Positions 53,452 to 61,426 of a stretch of 64,000 nucleotides of DNA are shown piece after piece. Made by a program: the position numbers and the translations under genes. Positions within the stretch are counted from its first letter, which is position 1; each line of letters opens with the position of its first letter. The DNA lies in assembly GCA_964574335.1 (NCBI GenBank), contig CAZNNH010000009.1, forward strand, positions 15,489 through 79,488, given 5' to 3'. Below the pieces are notes generated by a model, which was not told the origin of the DNA, did not search any database, and was given only the letters and a program-made list of their open reading frames with translations. Source of the DNA: CAZNNH01 sp964574335 (GTDB taxonomy: Bacteria; Acidobacteriota; Vicinamibacteria; Fen-336).

Positions 53452-54267
53452 CTACTGCCTGTCGTGGGAGTGACCATGCGAGCGGTGGCCGTGTGGATGG
53501 GAGTGGACCAGCCCCGAGGCGTGGCGGTGGCGGTGGGAGTGTTGCAGGCCGGTGCAGAGCAGCAGGGCCTCGTCCCCCAGGATGGCGGCGGGCGGGCCCT
53601 GGGCGGCGATCCGACCCCGTTCCAGCACCACGCACCGGTCGGCAACGTCCTCGAGGATGCCCAGGTCGTGGATCGCCGCCACCACCGTGAGGCGGCCGCC
53701 CGAGGAGGCCAGGAAGTCGATCATGCCGCTCTGGCTGCGGGGATCGAGGCTGGCGGTGGGCTCGTCGAGCAGCAGGACCTCGGGCTCCATCACCAGGGCC
53801 GAGGCCAGGGCGACCCGCTTCTTCTCGCCCAGGGAGAGGCGGTGGGGCGACCGCTCGCGCAGCGACTGGATCCCGAGCGAGACGAGGGTGGCCTCGACCC
53901 GCTCCCGGACCTCCGGGGCGGGCAGGGCGAGCTGCAGGGGCCCGAAGGCCAGCTCGTCGAAGACGGTGGGGTTGAAGAGCTGCACGTCCGGATCCTGAAA
54001 GACGAAGGCCACCCGGCGTCGGAACTCCCTGGTGAAGCTCGGATCGGCGAGCCGTTCCTCACCGAGCACGCGGCCATCGAAGGCGACGCTTCCGCTCTGC
54101 GGAAGAAGAAGGCCGTCCAGGATCTGCAGGAGCGTCGACTTGCCGGAGCCGTTGGCGCCCAGCACCGCGACCCGCTCTCCCGCCGTCACCTGGAGATCCA
54201 CCCCGTCCAGGGCCGGCGTCTCCGGATAGCGGTAGACGACACCCGCAAGCTCGAAGAGCGTGCTCAC
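53452..54267 (-). CDS. cbiO: cobalt/nickel ECF transporter ATPase with His-rich tail
   Basis: A 271-residue ATP-binding protein energising metal uptake. It has Walker A in LGANGSGKSTLLQIL (residues 37-51), a Q-loop in AFVFQDPDVQLFNPT, signature HRLSLGEKKRVALASALV and Walker B LLLDEPTASLD, with the switch His in AAIHDLG. The last 30 residues are extraordinarily rich in His: 11 His among about 29 residues, in HSHRHRH and HSHPHGHRSHGHSH. The tail probably binds nickel or cobalt. It is the last gene of the CbiMQO operon and overlaps cbiQ by 4 bp. Ni versus Co cannot be told from the sequence. Confidence 0.92.
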   Translation of the reverse strand: MSTLFELAGVVYRYPETPALDGVDLQVTAGERVAVLGANGSGKSTLLQILDGLLLPQSGSVAFDGRVLGEERLADPSFTREFRRRVAFVFQDPDVQLFNPTVFDELAFGPLQLALPAPEVRERVEATLVSLGIQSLRERSPHRLSLGEKKRVALASALVMEPEVLLLDEPTASLDPRSQSGMIDFLASSGGRLTVVAAIHDLGILEDVADRCVVLERGRIAAQGPPAAILGDEALLLCTGLQHSHRHRHASGLVHSHPHGHRSHGHSHDRQ

Positions 54268-55070
54268 CCGAGCCTCGTCACCAGGGCCGCCAGCGCCAGC
54301 AGGAGGCCGAGAGCGCTCCAGTCCCGGGGGCGCATCCGTAGCTCGTCGAGCGTCGGGAGCTCACCGTGGAAGCCCCGGGACAACATGGCGAGGTAGACAT
54401 CCCCGCTGACGCGGAGGCTCTTGCTCAGCAGCACACCCGCCGTGCCCGCCGCCAGCCGGCGTCCTTCCCGTGGCGGCAGCGATCCGAGCAGGCGGCTGCG
54501 GCGGGCGATCAGCATGCTCTGGCCGAGGCCGCACAGCAGCAGCAGGTAGCGGTAGCTCATCCCAAGCGTGACGACAAGGATGGCGGGGGCTCTCAGGGCG
54601 CGAAGCGCCTCGAGGAGCCGAGGCCAGGGTGTCGACAGGACCAGCAGCGCGGCCAGGGTGGCCGCCGCCTCGGCCCGGACTAGGAGGCGCACCGCGGCGG
54701 TGAGGCCGGTCGAGGTGACGCTCCACGTCGTCCCCGGTAGGCGCCAGAGGGGCGGGCCCGGGGTCAGGACCACGGCCGGCAGCACCACCAGGCCCGTGAA
54801 GAGAAGAACGGCGATCCAGACGCGGGTGGCCAGCAGGCGGGGAGAGATCCCGGAGAAGAGGCCCAGAAGCACCCCGAGGGCGAGGACAGAGGCGCTCACG
54901 TCGATCCGCGAGGAGGCCACGGTGGCGACCAGCAGCGCCAGCAGGCCGCACAGCTTGGCTCGGGGGTCGAGGCGCTGCAGGAGCCCCCCGCGCCCCCCGA
55001 GCTCCTCCGACCGCTCGGCGTCCTCGAGGGCCGCGGACAGGTTGGCGAGCGTCCGCTCGAGAAAGCTCAC
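54264..55070 (-). CDS. cbiQ: CbiQ-family energy-coupling transmembrane protein
   Basis: A 268-residue T-component of an ECF-type metal importer, with about six TM segments. The family's coupling-helix motifs are ALRALRAPAILVVTLGMSYR, then an ARRSRLLGS segment, and near the C-terminus the second short motif around AMLSRGFHGELP. The long frame extends upstream, but the real start is the GTG at 55070, whose GTGA overlaps the cbiM stop. The N-terminal 25 residues (with NLSAALEDAERSEELGG) precede RLDPRAKL, a conserved start of the fold. Confidence 0.9.
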   Translation of the reverse strand: MSFLERTLANLSAALEDAERSEELGGRGGLLQRLDPRAKLCGLLALLVATVASSRIDVSASVLALGVLLGLFSGISPRLLATRVWIAVLLFTGLVVLPAVVLTPGPPLWRLPGTTWSVTSTGLTAAVRLLVRAEAAATLAALLVLSTPWPRLLEALRALRAPAILVVTLGMSYRYLLLLCGLGQSMLIARRSRLLGSLPPREGRRLAAGTAGVLLSKSLRVSGDVYLAMLSRGFHGELPTLDELRMRPRDWSALGLLLALAALVTRLG

Positions 55071-56149
55071 CCGGCCTCGGCTCCCGCGCCCGGCGGGCGT
55101 GAGCCCGTGCCGCGGCGCAGCAGGGCTCCGATGACGAGGCAGAGGAGGATGACCAGCCCCGTGCCGAGCATACCGGACATCAGGTATCCGAAGCCGGCGC
55201 TCTTGAGGAAGGACGGGGCGTAGTCTGGAAACGGGGCCGTCCAGAAGGACGACAGACGGGCAAGACCGCGGGGCACGGACTCCGGCGGCGCGATTCCGCC
55301 CGAGGCGGCGGTGATGGCGGCCCGCCCGGCGGGATCGGCGAAGTCGTCCGGAGACCATTCGCCCCAGGCGGTGCCGGCGGCCAGTAGCCCGAGCGGTGCC
55401 GCGACCAGGAGCGCGGCCAGGCCGAGCCACAGGCGTCGCACCGCGTCGCCTCGGCCCTCCCGGGCCAGGCCGGCGACGCCTCCGGCGAGCAGCTCCGGCT
55501 CCGCCTTCTGCAGCCAGCGCACGATCCCCGCAGAGACCAGCAGCTCGGCCACGCCGGCCACGGTGAGGTGTCCCAGCATCATCGCCGGGACCGCGATGCT
55601 CAGCGGGTAGGGGGCAAACAGAGGCGCTCCGGTCGCGTCGTGGAAGAGGGCGGGCTGGATCCCGAACTCGAGCGCCGCCAAGAGCGCCGAGGCGTTGAGC
55701 GCCAGGTAGCCGGCGGCGCCGGCCGCGAGGGCCCTGCGCCGTGAGGTGATCGCCGAGCCTCCCGCGAGCAGACGGTAGGCGACAAAGGCCACCCCCGACC
55801 CGAGGATGGCCATGTTGAAGGCGTTGGCCCCGAAGGCGGTCACGCCCCCGTCGCCGAAGAAGAGGGCCTGGATCAGGAGCGCCACCGACAGCGCGAGCAT
55901 GGCGCCCCAGGGACCCAGCACGACCGTCGCGATCCCGACCCCGGTCGCGTGGCCGGTGGTCCCTCCCGGCAGCGGGATGTTGAACAGCATCACCACGAAG
56001 GAGAAGGCCGAGAACAGGGCCAGCAGCGGTACCAGGCGGGCGTCGAGGCGGCGTCGCAGCCGCCGCAGGGCGACATACCAGAACGGCGTCGCGCCCGCGT
56101 AGAGCGCCGCACACGTCGAGGGACTCAGATAGCCGTCGGGAATGTGCAT
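55067..56149 (-). CDS. cbiM: CbiM/NikM-type substrate-specific protein fused to a CbiN/PDGLE-like domain
   Basis: A 360-residue S-component. The N-terminus MHIPDGYLSPSTCAA is invariant in CbiM/NikM, where the amino group and His2 bind the metal. This fixes the start at the ATG at 56149, not the upstream frame start. Six to seven TM segments follow, with GTTGHATGVGIATVVLGPWG and FGANAFNMAILGSGVAF as signature blocks. From about residue 245 a second region has two TM segments, a soluble loop and an LLRR end, like the PDGLE/CbiN-type partner. First gene of cbiMQO. No cobalamin or nickel riboswitch is recognised in the 325-bp leader. Confidence 0.9.
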   Translation of the reverse strand: MHIPDGYLSPSTCAALYAGATPFWYVALRRLRRRLDARLVPLLALFSAFSFVVMLFNIPLPGGTTGHATGVGIATVVLGPWGAMLALSVALLIQALFFGDGGVTAFGANAFNMAILGSGVAFVAYRLLAGGSAITSRRRALAAGAAGYLALNASALLAALEFGIQPALFHDATGAPLFAPYPLSIAVPAMMLGHLTVAGVAELLVSAGIVRWLQKAEPELLAGGVAGLAREGRGDAVRRLWLGLAALLVAAPLGLLAAGTAWGEWSPDDFADPAGRAAITAASGGIAPPESVPRGLARLSSFWTAPFPDYAPSFLKSAGFGYLMSGMLGTGLVILLCLVIGALLRRGTGSRPPGAGAEAG

Positions 56150-56293
56150 GGCGTGTCGCGGGGCCGCCGGTGACCCCACCTGGCCATTATCCAACAGCCG
56201 GGGGCCGCCGTGAGGCCACTCGGGCCGGGACACGCCGACGTGCCGCTACGGGCGTCGTTTGGCACTAGTTCGTACCGGGACGGCTTCGGAGGG

Positions 56294-56347
56294 CTACGGA
56301 CCGAGGCGCTCGTAGAGGACGACCGTGAGGGTCGTCTCTGTTTCTGA
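56294..56347 (-). pseudogene. C-terminal remnant of a GT39-type glycosyltransferase
   Basis: The last 17 codons of a frame on the minus strand (ETETTLTVVLYERLGP then stop) closely match the C-terminus of the intact transferase at 59650-61134 (TSLKVVLYERLAR). The two loci also share a run of about 20 identical bases. It is a scrap of a second copy, with its body absent. Confidence 0.45.
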
Positions 56348-56400
56348 TGTTCGGGGCGGGCGACGGGGGGATCTCGCTGAGATCGGATGGCTGACTGAGG

Positions 56401-56423
56401 CACACGTCGCTTCGCGACGTGTG
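56401..56423. terminator. perfect 10-bp hairpin with 3-nt loop
   Basis: CACACGTCGC - TTC - GCGACGTGTG forms a perfect stem-loop. No T-run follows on the + side, so rho-independent termination is uncertain. It could be a processing site or the end of the adjacent GT39 remnant. Confidence 0.4.
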
Positions 56424-56474
56424 CGGCGGTGCCTACAGTAGAATCCGCGAGAAGCTCGCGGAGTAGTGGAGGGT

Positions 56475-57647
56475 ATGGTGTTTGCCGTGACTACTAGCCG
56501 TCGGAGGGGAGGCGTGCTGCTTCTCTTCTTGCTGGCGCTCGCATTCGGGGGCATGGGCGATGCGAAGGCGGGCGAGGAGTACAAAGGACATCGCTGTCCT
56601 TTCGACCCACACGACATCCCAGCCACGGAAGTAGACAGGCGGATGGAAGCACCCATGTCACCGCTCGAGCGGGCAATCTGCGCGGCCTGGTGCCTGAAGG
56701 AGGTGGACGCGGCGAAGCGCGCTACGGGACTGCGGGCTTTGGTGCCAGAGCGGGGTCCCCTGGAGGCCGCCCTCCGAGACCTGGTGAGCGGCGACCGAGC
56801 ATCCGAGTACGCGGCCCTTGAACCTAGTGAGCTGGAAGAAGAACTCGTCCGCCGGCTGTTGCCGCACCTGAGTTCCCACGATGCTGGCGTGAGGGCGGGG
56901 GCTGCGTCTCTCCTGGGGCTCCTGGGCTCACCGGATGCCGTCCCCGCTCTTGGTGGGCTCGTCTCGGATCGGGACGCGGATGTGCGAGTGGCTGTGGTAG
57001 GTGCTCTTCGGGAGATCCATGATCCCCGGACTTTGGGCCCCCTGGTTCGGGCGGCCCGTGGTTCAGACCCGTTTGTGGGAATATCAGCCGTCGCGGGAGT
57101 TGCTGAAGTCGGCGGGCGGGACGCCCGCGAGGCTCTCATTGAGATTGTGGGCGACCGCAGGCTGGCCCGGAACGTGAGGCAGGCTGCGGCCGGACGGCTC
57201 CGTGCGACCAACGACCCGGCAGCACGGGCGGCGGCCGAGAGGTATGTCGCAACGCTCCGTCCGCAGTGGCAGCGAGCGTTCTACTTTGCGGGTCTTCTGT
57301 ATGTGATGGCCTTCTTCGCAAGCCGGCCCAACAGCGGGAAGGGATGGCGGGTCGCGTACTACGCAGCCGTCGTGGGCTCAGTCATAGTGCTGGTGAACCC
57401 GGTATGGCTCATCGCTGGGGAAGAGACCGCGGTCTTCTGGGGCCTGGCTGTTCTGTACCCCCTCGGGCTTGGGCTTGGGGGGGTTCCGATCCTGTGGCTC
57501 CTGAAGCGGCTCGGGCACGTGGAGACCGCTCAGGCTATGGGGAAGCGCCTCTGCCGGAGCATCTTCGTCATCTGGGGGTCGCTGGCGGTCTGGGTTGTCG
57601 TCGTATTCCTGCTCATGCTCGTGGGCCTGGCCCTCGCTTGGCGATGA
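56475..57647 (+). CDS. HEAT-repeat membrane protein
   Basis: A 390-residue exported protein. The leader (RRRGGVLLLFLLALAFGG) is followed by a Cys-containing segment (GHRCPFDPHD, then ICAAWCLKE). HEAT/armadillo repeats cover about 125-235: GVRAGAASLLGLLGSPDAVP, ALGGLVSDRDADVRVAVVGA, and LIEIVGDRRLARNVRQAAAG. Four C-terminal TM segments follow (about 265-285, 300-320, 325-345 and 365-388). The GTG at 56466 is an alternative start. Its GC and codon use are more relaxed than the neighbours' (more third-position T), which may mean a different history. Function unknown; a membrane-anchored protein-binding scaffold is likely. Confidence 0.75.
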   Translation: MVFAVTTSRRRGGVLLLFLLALAFGGMGDAKAGEEYKGHRCPFDPHDIPATEVDRRMEAPMSPLERAICAAWCLKEVDAAKRATGLRALVPERGPLEAALRDLVSGDRASEYAALEPSELEEELVRRLLPHLSSHDAGVRAGAASLLGLLGSPDAVPALGGLVSDRDADVRVAVVGALREIHDPRTLGPLVRAARGSDPFVGISAVAGVAEVGGRDAREALIEIVGDRRLARNVRQAAAGRLRATNDPAARAAAERYVATLRPQWQRAFYFAGLLYVMAFFASRPNSGKGWRVAYYAAVVGSVIVLVNPVWLIAGEETAVFWGLAVLYPLGLGLGGVPILWLLKRLGHVETAQAMGKRLCRSIFVIWGSLAVWVVVVFLLMLVGLALAWR

Positions 57648-57671
57648 TGAAGGGGGTGGCCGGCAGTTGGT

Positions 57672-57697
57672 GAGACGGGCGCCGCCCTCAGGATGAC
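57672..57697 (+). repeat. dispersed repeat copy (CCCTCAGGATGAC type)
   Basis: Right half of the element found in better form at 59428-59541 and 62714-62857: GGGCGCCGCCCTCAGGATGAC-like end. Only the GC stem and the conserved 3' end are visible. Confidence 0.5.
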
Positions 57698-57992
57698 ACC
57701 CGGGCCTGACCCGGCGACGCCCAGGTGCTCAGGCTCCGCGACGGACAACGGAGGCCCTCGGTGCAGAGCTCTTCTGTTCCCCGGAAGGATCTGCTCTCTT
57801 CACTTTCTTCAACTTTCCACTTGACAGGTTCTCGGAAACGGGTTCATGGAGAAGACGGACGCCTACCAGAACGCCGCTCTCGCCGCGTGACGTGGCCGAT
57901 GGAAGAGGCAGTGACGCGAGGGATCTCCGCGACGCACCCCAGGCGCGTAGCGCCCAACGCTCGGCCTCTCCGACGGTCGCGAAGGGGCCGCC

Positions 57993-57998
57993 TATATT
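57993..57998 (+). promoter_or_regulatory. candidate -10 box of the HNH gene (TATATT), leaderless type
   Basis: TATATT ends 6 nt before the ATG at 58005. The spacer CCAGGC gives at most a weak ribosome site. Confidence 0.45.
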
Positions 57999-58004
57999 CC
58001 AGGC

Positions 58005-59366
58005 ATGAGCATCACACCGACGACCACGCTCGAGGCGCTCGAGGATGACGTGCTGCTGGAACGGGTCCGCGTTCTGGCGAAGGACTCGCGGCGCATCGAG
58101 GCCGATCTCATCGCCCACCTCGCCGAGGTCGACGTGCGTGGGCTCCTGGCACGGCACGCCGCGTCGTCGACGTTCGGCTACTGCCGGGAGACCCTGAACC
58201 TCTCCGAGTCCGAGGCCTATCTCCGAATCGCGGTGGCGCGGGCTTCGCGGCGGCACCCGATGCTGCTGGAGATGCTGGCCGACGGGCGGCTGCACCTCAC
58301 CGGGGCCGGCAAGCTGGCGCCCCACCTGACGGTGGAGAATCGCGACGGACTGCTCGCCCGCGCCACCCGCCAGTCGAAGCGCCGGATCGAGGAGCTGATC
58401 GCCGAGGTGTGCCCGCAGCCCGACGTCCCGGCACGGATCCGGAAGCTGCCCGTTCGCCAACTGCGTCCGGACGCAGTTGGCGGTCGGGCAGACGGTCCTG
58501 AAGGGTGCCGTCTTGCTGGCCCGACGCCGGAGGCGTTGGAGGACGCTGCTCGTCCAGCGACTGTGCCGGCGCAGGCATCACCGCCGTCCCCGCGGGGCGC
58601 AGTCGATGCGGCCGTCCCGTCGCCGCCCCTGGATGCCGCCCTTGCCGCGGTCGCTGCGGCGCAGGCGCCACCCGTCGCCCCGGCGCTGGTCCGACCGGCA
58701 CCGACGGCGGCAGCGCGGATCTCGCCGCTGGCGCCGGCACGCTTCAAGGTCCAGTTCACGGCTTCGGGGGAGCTCCGCGACAAGCTCGAACGCCTGCGGG
58801 AGCTGATGCGCGCCAGCGTGCCAAGCGGGGACCTGGCGGCGGTGATGGAGGCGGCGGTGACGGAGAAGCTGGAGCGGCTCGAGGCCCGGCGCTACGCGCA
58901 GACGAAGGCTCCCCGGAAGACGATGGCCGACACCGATACCTCGCCGAGCTCACGGAAGATCCCGGCAGCCGTCCGGCGGGCGGTGTACGAACGGGACGGG
59001 GGCCGCTGCACCTTCGTGGACGCGCAGGGCAAGCGCTGCACGGAACGCCACCGACTGGAGTTCCACCACGCCGGCAAGGCCTGGGCGCGCGGCGGCGACC
59101 ACAGCGTGAGGAACATTCGGCTGGCGTGTGTCCGCCATCACCAACACCTGGCCGACCTGGAGTTTGGTCGCGCATGGATGGATCGGTGCCGTCGATCGGA
59201 CGCTGGCGTTCCGGAGCGCCATCGCCCGGTTGAGGCTGACCCGGCGGCGCCGCATCGTCAGTTTCCTCGGCGCGCATCGTGTGCCACGACATCCCGCAGG
59301 GAGGCATCTCGGGTGCGCAGCTATGCGGCGGCCTCTCGAAGAGCGCACGGCCAGTCGGCGATGTGA
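58005..59366 (+). CDS. HNH endonuclease-signature protein
   Basis: A 453-codon frame. Residues 1-140 are a helical domain (VLLERVRVLAKDSRRIEADL, IAHLAEVDVRGLL, YCRETLNLSESEAYLRIAVA) common before HNH motifs in large environmental families. A Pro/Ala-rich linker covers about 180-245. The HNH domain is at about 325-385: YERDGGRCTFVDAQGKRC, RHRLEFHHAGKAWARGGDHS, and RNIRLACVRHHQHLADLEFG, with the H-N-H order intact. The 65 residues after LEFGRAWM are Arg-rich low-complexity and may be readthrough of a lost stop. These proteins are often multi-copy and possibly mobile; the DNA target is unknown. Confidence 0.85.
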   Translation: MSITPTTTLEALEDDVLLERVRVLAKDSRRIEADLIAHLAEVDVRGLLARHAASSTFGYCRETLNLSESEAYLRIAVARASRRHPMLLEMLADGRLHLTGAGKLAPHLTVENRDGLLARATRQSKRRIEELIAEVCPQPDVPARIRKLPVRQLRPDAVGGRADGPEGCRLAGPTPEALEDAARPATVPAQASPPSPRGAVDAAVPSPPLDAALAAVAAAQAPPVAPALVRPAPTAAARISPLAPARFKVQFTASGELRDKLERLRELMRASVPSGDLAAVMEAAVTEKLERLEARRYAQTKAPRKTMADTDTSPSSRKIPAAVRRAVYERDGGRCTFVDAQGKRCTERHRLEFHHAGKAWARGGDHSVRNIRLACVRHHQHLADLEFGRAWMDRCRRSDAGVPERHRPVEADPAAPHRQFPRRASCATTSRREASRVRSYAAASRRAHGQSAM

Positions 59367-59427
59367 TCCTGAGTGCTTCTTCGACGCTGCGCCCCGGAAG
59401 GATCTCGGCCGCGTCGCCTGAGTCCCG

Positions 59428-59541
59428 GATTCTTCGGGCGCTCGCAGACCGGCTCCCTCAGAATGACGTGTCAGGCCTGAGGCCAGCGGCGCCCTCAGAA
59501 TGACGCGTGTGGCCTGAGGCTCGCGGTGCCCTCAGGATGAC
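59428..59541. repeat. cluster of three dispersed structured repeats
   Basis: Copies at 59428-59467, 59475-59504 and 59512-59541. The first shows the full form: GATTCTTCGGGCGC, a loop of variable length, then CTCCCTCAGAATGAC. ATTCT can pair with AGAAT, and the internal GC segment also pairs. The others begin GCCTGAGG and end in CCCTCAGAATGAC or CCCTCAGGATGAC. They lie between the HNH and GT39 genes, downstream of both. Confidence 0.7.
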
Positions 59542-59649
59542 GCTCTGGTCCGATCCGGCGCCGCGAAGGTCGGTTCCCCGACTGCGAACGGAGAGCGTCG
59601 CCGGCTGGTGTCTTGGGTGGCCGCTCACGGGGCACTTCCTTCTGGAAGG

Positions 59650-61134
59650 TCACCGAGCCAGGCGCTCGTAGAGGACGACCTTCAGGCTGGTCAGCGGGCT
59701 GAGCGAGTGGAACGATTGCTCCTCGACCTTTCGGTACGCGTCGAGGAACTGGTCAGGGAAGGTCCTGAATTGCTCGTGGTGCAGCACGACGAAGAGCCGC
59801 GGGTGGCCGGCGCTGGCCTTCTCGAGGCCGTCCCGGCTCGGCACCAGGCGTGTCCCCTTGGGCCCGCCCGGGACGTCCGGCAACGGAAAGATGACGGTCG
59901 GCGTCGAGAGCGGGTCGGCGCCGGCCTGGCGGAGGTAGTAGTCGTAGGCGTGGATGCCCCCTGCGGCATGGAACAGGATGGCGTCGCCCGGCCGGCTGTG
60001 GCCGACCACGAATCGTGTCGCCGACTCCCAGTCCCCATCCCAGTTGGCCATGGTCCGGTAGTAGCCTCCGTTGAGGACGACGTTGAAGCCGAGGGCCAGG
60101 ACGGCCGCGGCGATGATCGCCCTCTTGACCCTGGGGGACGCGTGTCTCGGGCAGAAGACACGGGCCACCAGGATCGTGGCGGCGGGGAGCAGGACGACGA
60201 AGTAGCGGAAGAAGAAGAGGGGCTTGACGACCGAGAGGAGGGCCACGGCGACGAGGGGGAAGACCAGCCACACGCCGAGCAGCCGTCGTGCGAACGCCTC
60301 GCGGTCGTCCTTGGCCAGGCCCTTGAGAACCCACACCAGGCCACCAAGCAGCAGAGCCAGAAGCACCAGGTTGAAGCCGGCCAGCGCGTCGACCGTCAGC
60401 AGGACCATCACCAGGCTGGCCGGTGGGATCCAGCTGATCTGGCCCTGGTCCTGTCCCAGCAGGAACACGGCCAAGGGCAGCAGCAAGACGGCGATGGCAA
60501 CCGTCGCACCCACGATCCGCCCGAGACCCGTCTGGCGCAGCCGCTTCGGTCCGAGGGAGAGCCAGTGGGAGGCGATCACGAAGACGGCGAAGACGTGCGA
60601 GTAGACGGCGAGCACGCTGGCGGCGACGTAGCCGATCCAGGGGCCGGGGCGGGCCGGCCGCTCGACGATCGCGAGGAAGAGGTAGGTGGAGAGGCAGACC
60701 AGCAGGACCGCGAGGCTGTAGCCCCGGACCTCCTGGGAGAACCAGATGTCGAAGACGTTGACCGAGAAGAGGGCCGCAGAGACCAGCCCGACGCGCTCGT
60801 CGAACAGGCGACGGCCCAGCAGGTAGACGACGCCGATGGCGGCCACGCCGCACAGCGCCGAGAGGGTGCGCACGACGAAGGCGCTTTCCCCGAACCACAG
60901 GAAGAGCCGCAGCAGGAGGTGGTAGAAGGCCATGTTGGCCTCGTCGTCTCGCACGGCGATCAGGAAGTCGCCGAGCGGCATCCGGGCAAAGTCGATGCTG
61001 GTCGCCTCGTCCATCCAGATGCTGCCGCGAGCGATGGCGTAGAAGCGGAGCAGCGCCCCCAGCCCGACGAGAGCGCCCAGGGCGATCAGGACCATCCGTC
61101 TCGGCAGGGGTCTGGTAGTGTCCGATTTCGTCAC
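59650..61134 (-). CDS. GT39-type (ArnT/PMT-like) integral membrane glycosyltransferase
   Basis: A 494-residue GT-C fold transferase using a lipid-linked sugar donor. The GTG start at 61134 is decided by CAGGAGGA 7 bp upstream. TM1 is at residues 13-33, and the first periplasmic loop has the catalytic Asp-Glu in GSIWMDEATSIDFA. Further family blocks are GESAFVVRTLSALCGVAAIG, DIWFSQEVRGYSLAVLLVCL and KPLFFFRYFVVLLPA. About eleven TM segments are followed by a soluble C-terminal domain of about 130 residues. The acceptor (lipid A, protein or glycan) is unknown. Confidence 0.88.
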   Translation of the reverse strand: MTKSDTTRPLPRRMVLIALGALVGLGALLRFYAIARGSIWMDEATSIDFARMPLGDFLIAVRDDEANMAFYHLLLRLFLWFGESAFVVRTLSALCGVAAIGVVYLLGRRLFDERVGLVSAALFSVNVFDIWFSQEVRGYSLAVLLVCLSTYLFLAIVERPARPGPWIGYVAASVLAVYSHVFAVFVIASHWLSLGPKRLRQTGLGRIVGATVAIAVLLLPLAVFLLGQDQGQISWIPPASLVMVLLTVDALAGFNLVLLALLLGGLVWVLKGLAKDDREAFARRLLGVWLVFPLVAVALLSVVKPLFFFRYFVVLLPAATILVARVFCPRHASPRVKRAIIAAAVLALGFNVVLNGGYYRTMANWDGDWESATRFVVGHSRPGDAILFHAAGGIHAYDYYLRQAGADPLSTPTVIFPLPDVPGGPKGTRLVPSRDGLEKASAGHPRLFVVLHHEQFRTFPDQFLDAYRKVEEQSFHSLSPLTSLKVVLYERLAR

Positions 61135-61173
61135 CAGGTGTCCTCCTGGATCACTGTAGTGTCCGATTTCGTC
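61115..61173. repeat. 18-bp direct repeat (two copies) at the 5' end of the GT39 gene
   Basis: GTAGTGTCCGATTTCGTC occurs at 61115-61132 and again at 61156-61173. The first copy is inside the first codons of the GT39 gene and the second in its leader, with the ribosome site between them. The TGTAGTGTCCGATTT form resembles insertion-sequence ends, so an excised element or a target duplication is possible. Confidence 0.5.
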
Positions 61174-61426
61174 GCCTACGGCGGGGGGGCGAGGTCCGAT
61201 GCCGGCCGAGTTGGCGGGCAGTAGGCTTGCATGGCTTGGTCTCCGGAGGATTAGTACCCCCGGCTGGCCTTCCGGTTCCCGTCCCGATGCCGTCGCATCT
61301 CTTCAAGCACCCAGGCCGGTTTTTGACACGGGTCCGACCAACCCCACTGCCTCGGGCCCTGCCTAATCCAGTAGACGGACGCGCCGGGCGGGGTGCCCAC
61401 GCGATCCGGCTCGAGGAGGATTGGCC

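Larger units (their letters stand above)
56150..56474. other. divergent intergenic region with a gene remnant and a hairpin
   Basis: This 325-bp region separates cbiM (minus) from the HEAT-repeat gene (plus). It contains a GATAAT -10-like box on the minus strand (56186-56191), the glycosyltransferase-tail remnant (56294-56347) and a perfect hairpin (56401-56423). No B12-box or NikR-type palindrome was found. Confidence 0.5.
57648..58004. other. intergenic region holding one dispersed repeat copy
   Basis: A 357-bp spacer. It carries a repeat of the CCCTCAGGATGAC type at its left end, an AAGGATCTGCTCTCTTCAC stretch and the HNH promoter at its right end. No gene is recognised. Confidence 0.5.

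Noticed and set aside
56150..56460. Cobalamin or nickel riboswitch / NikR operator before cbiM
   Set aside because: I found neither a B12 box nor a NikR-type dyad in the leader.
59608..61224. Long open frame on the + strand opposite the GT39 gene
   Set aside because: It encodes an Asp/Gln/His-rich sequence with no fold and is the exact antisense of a well-supported membrane transferase.
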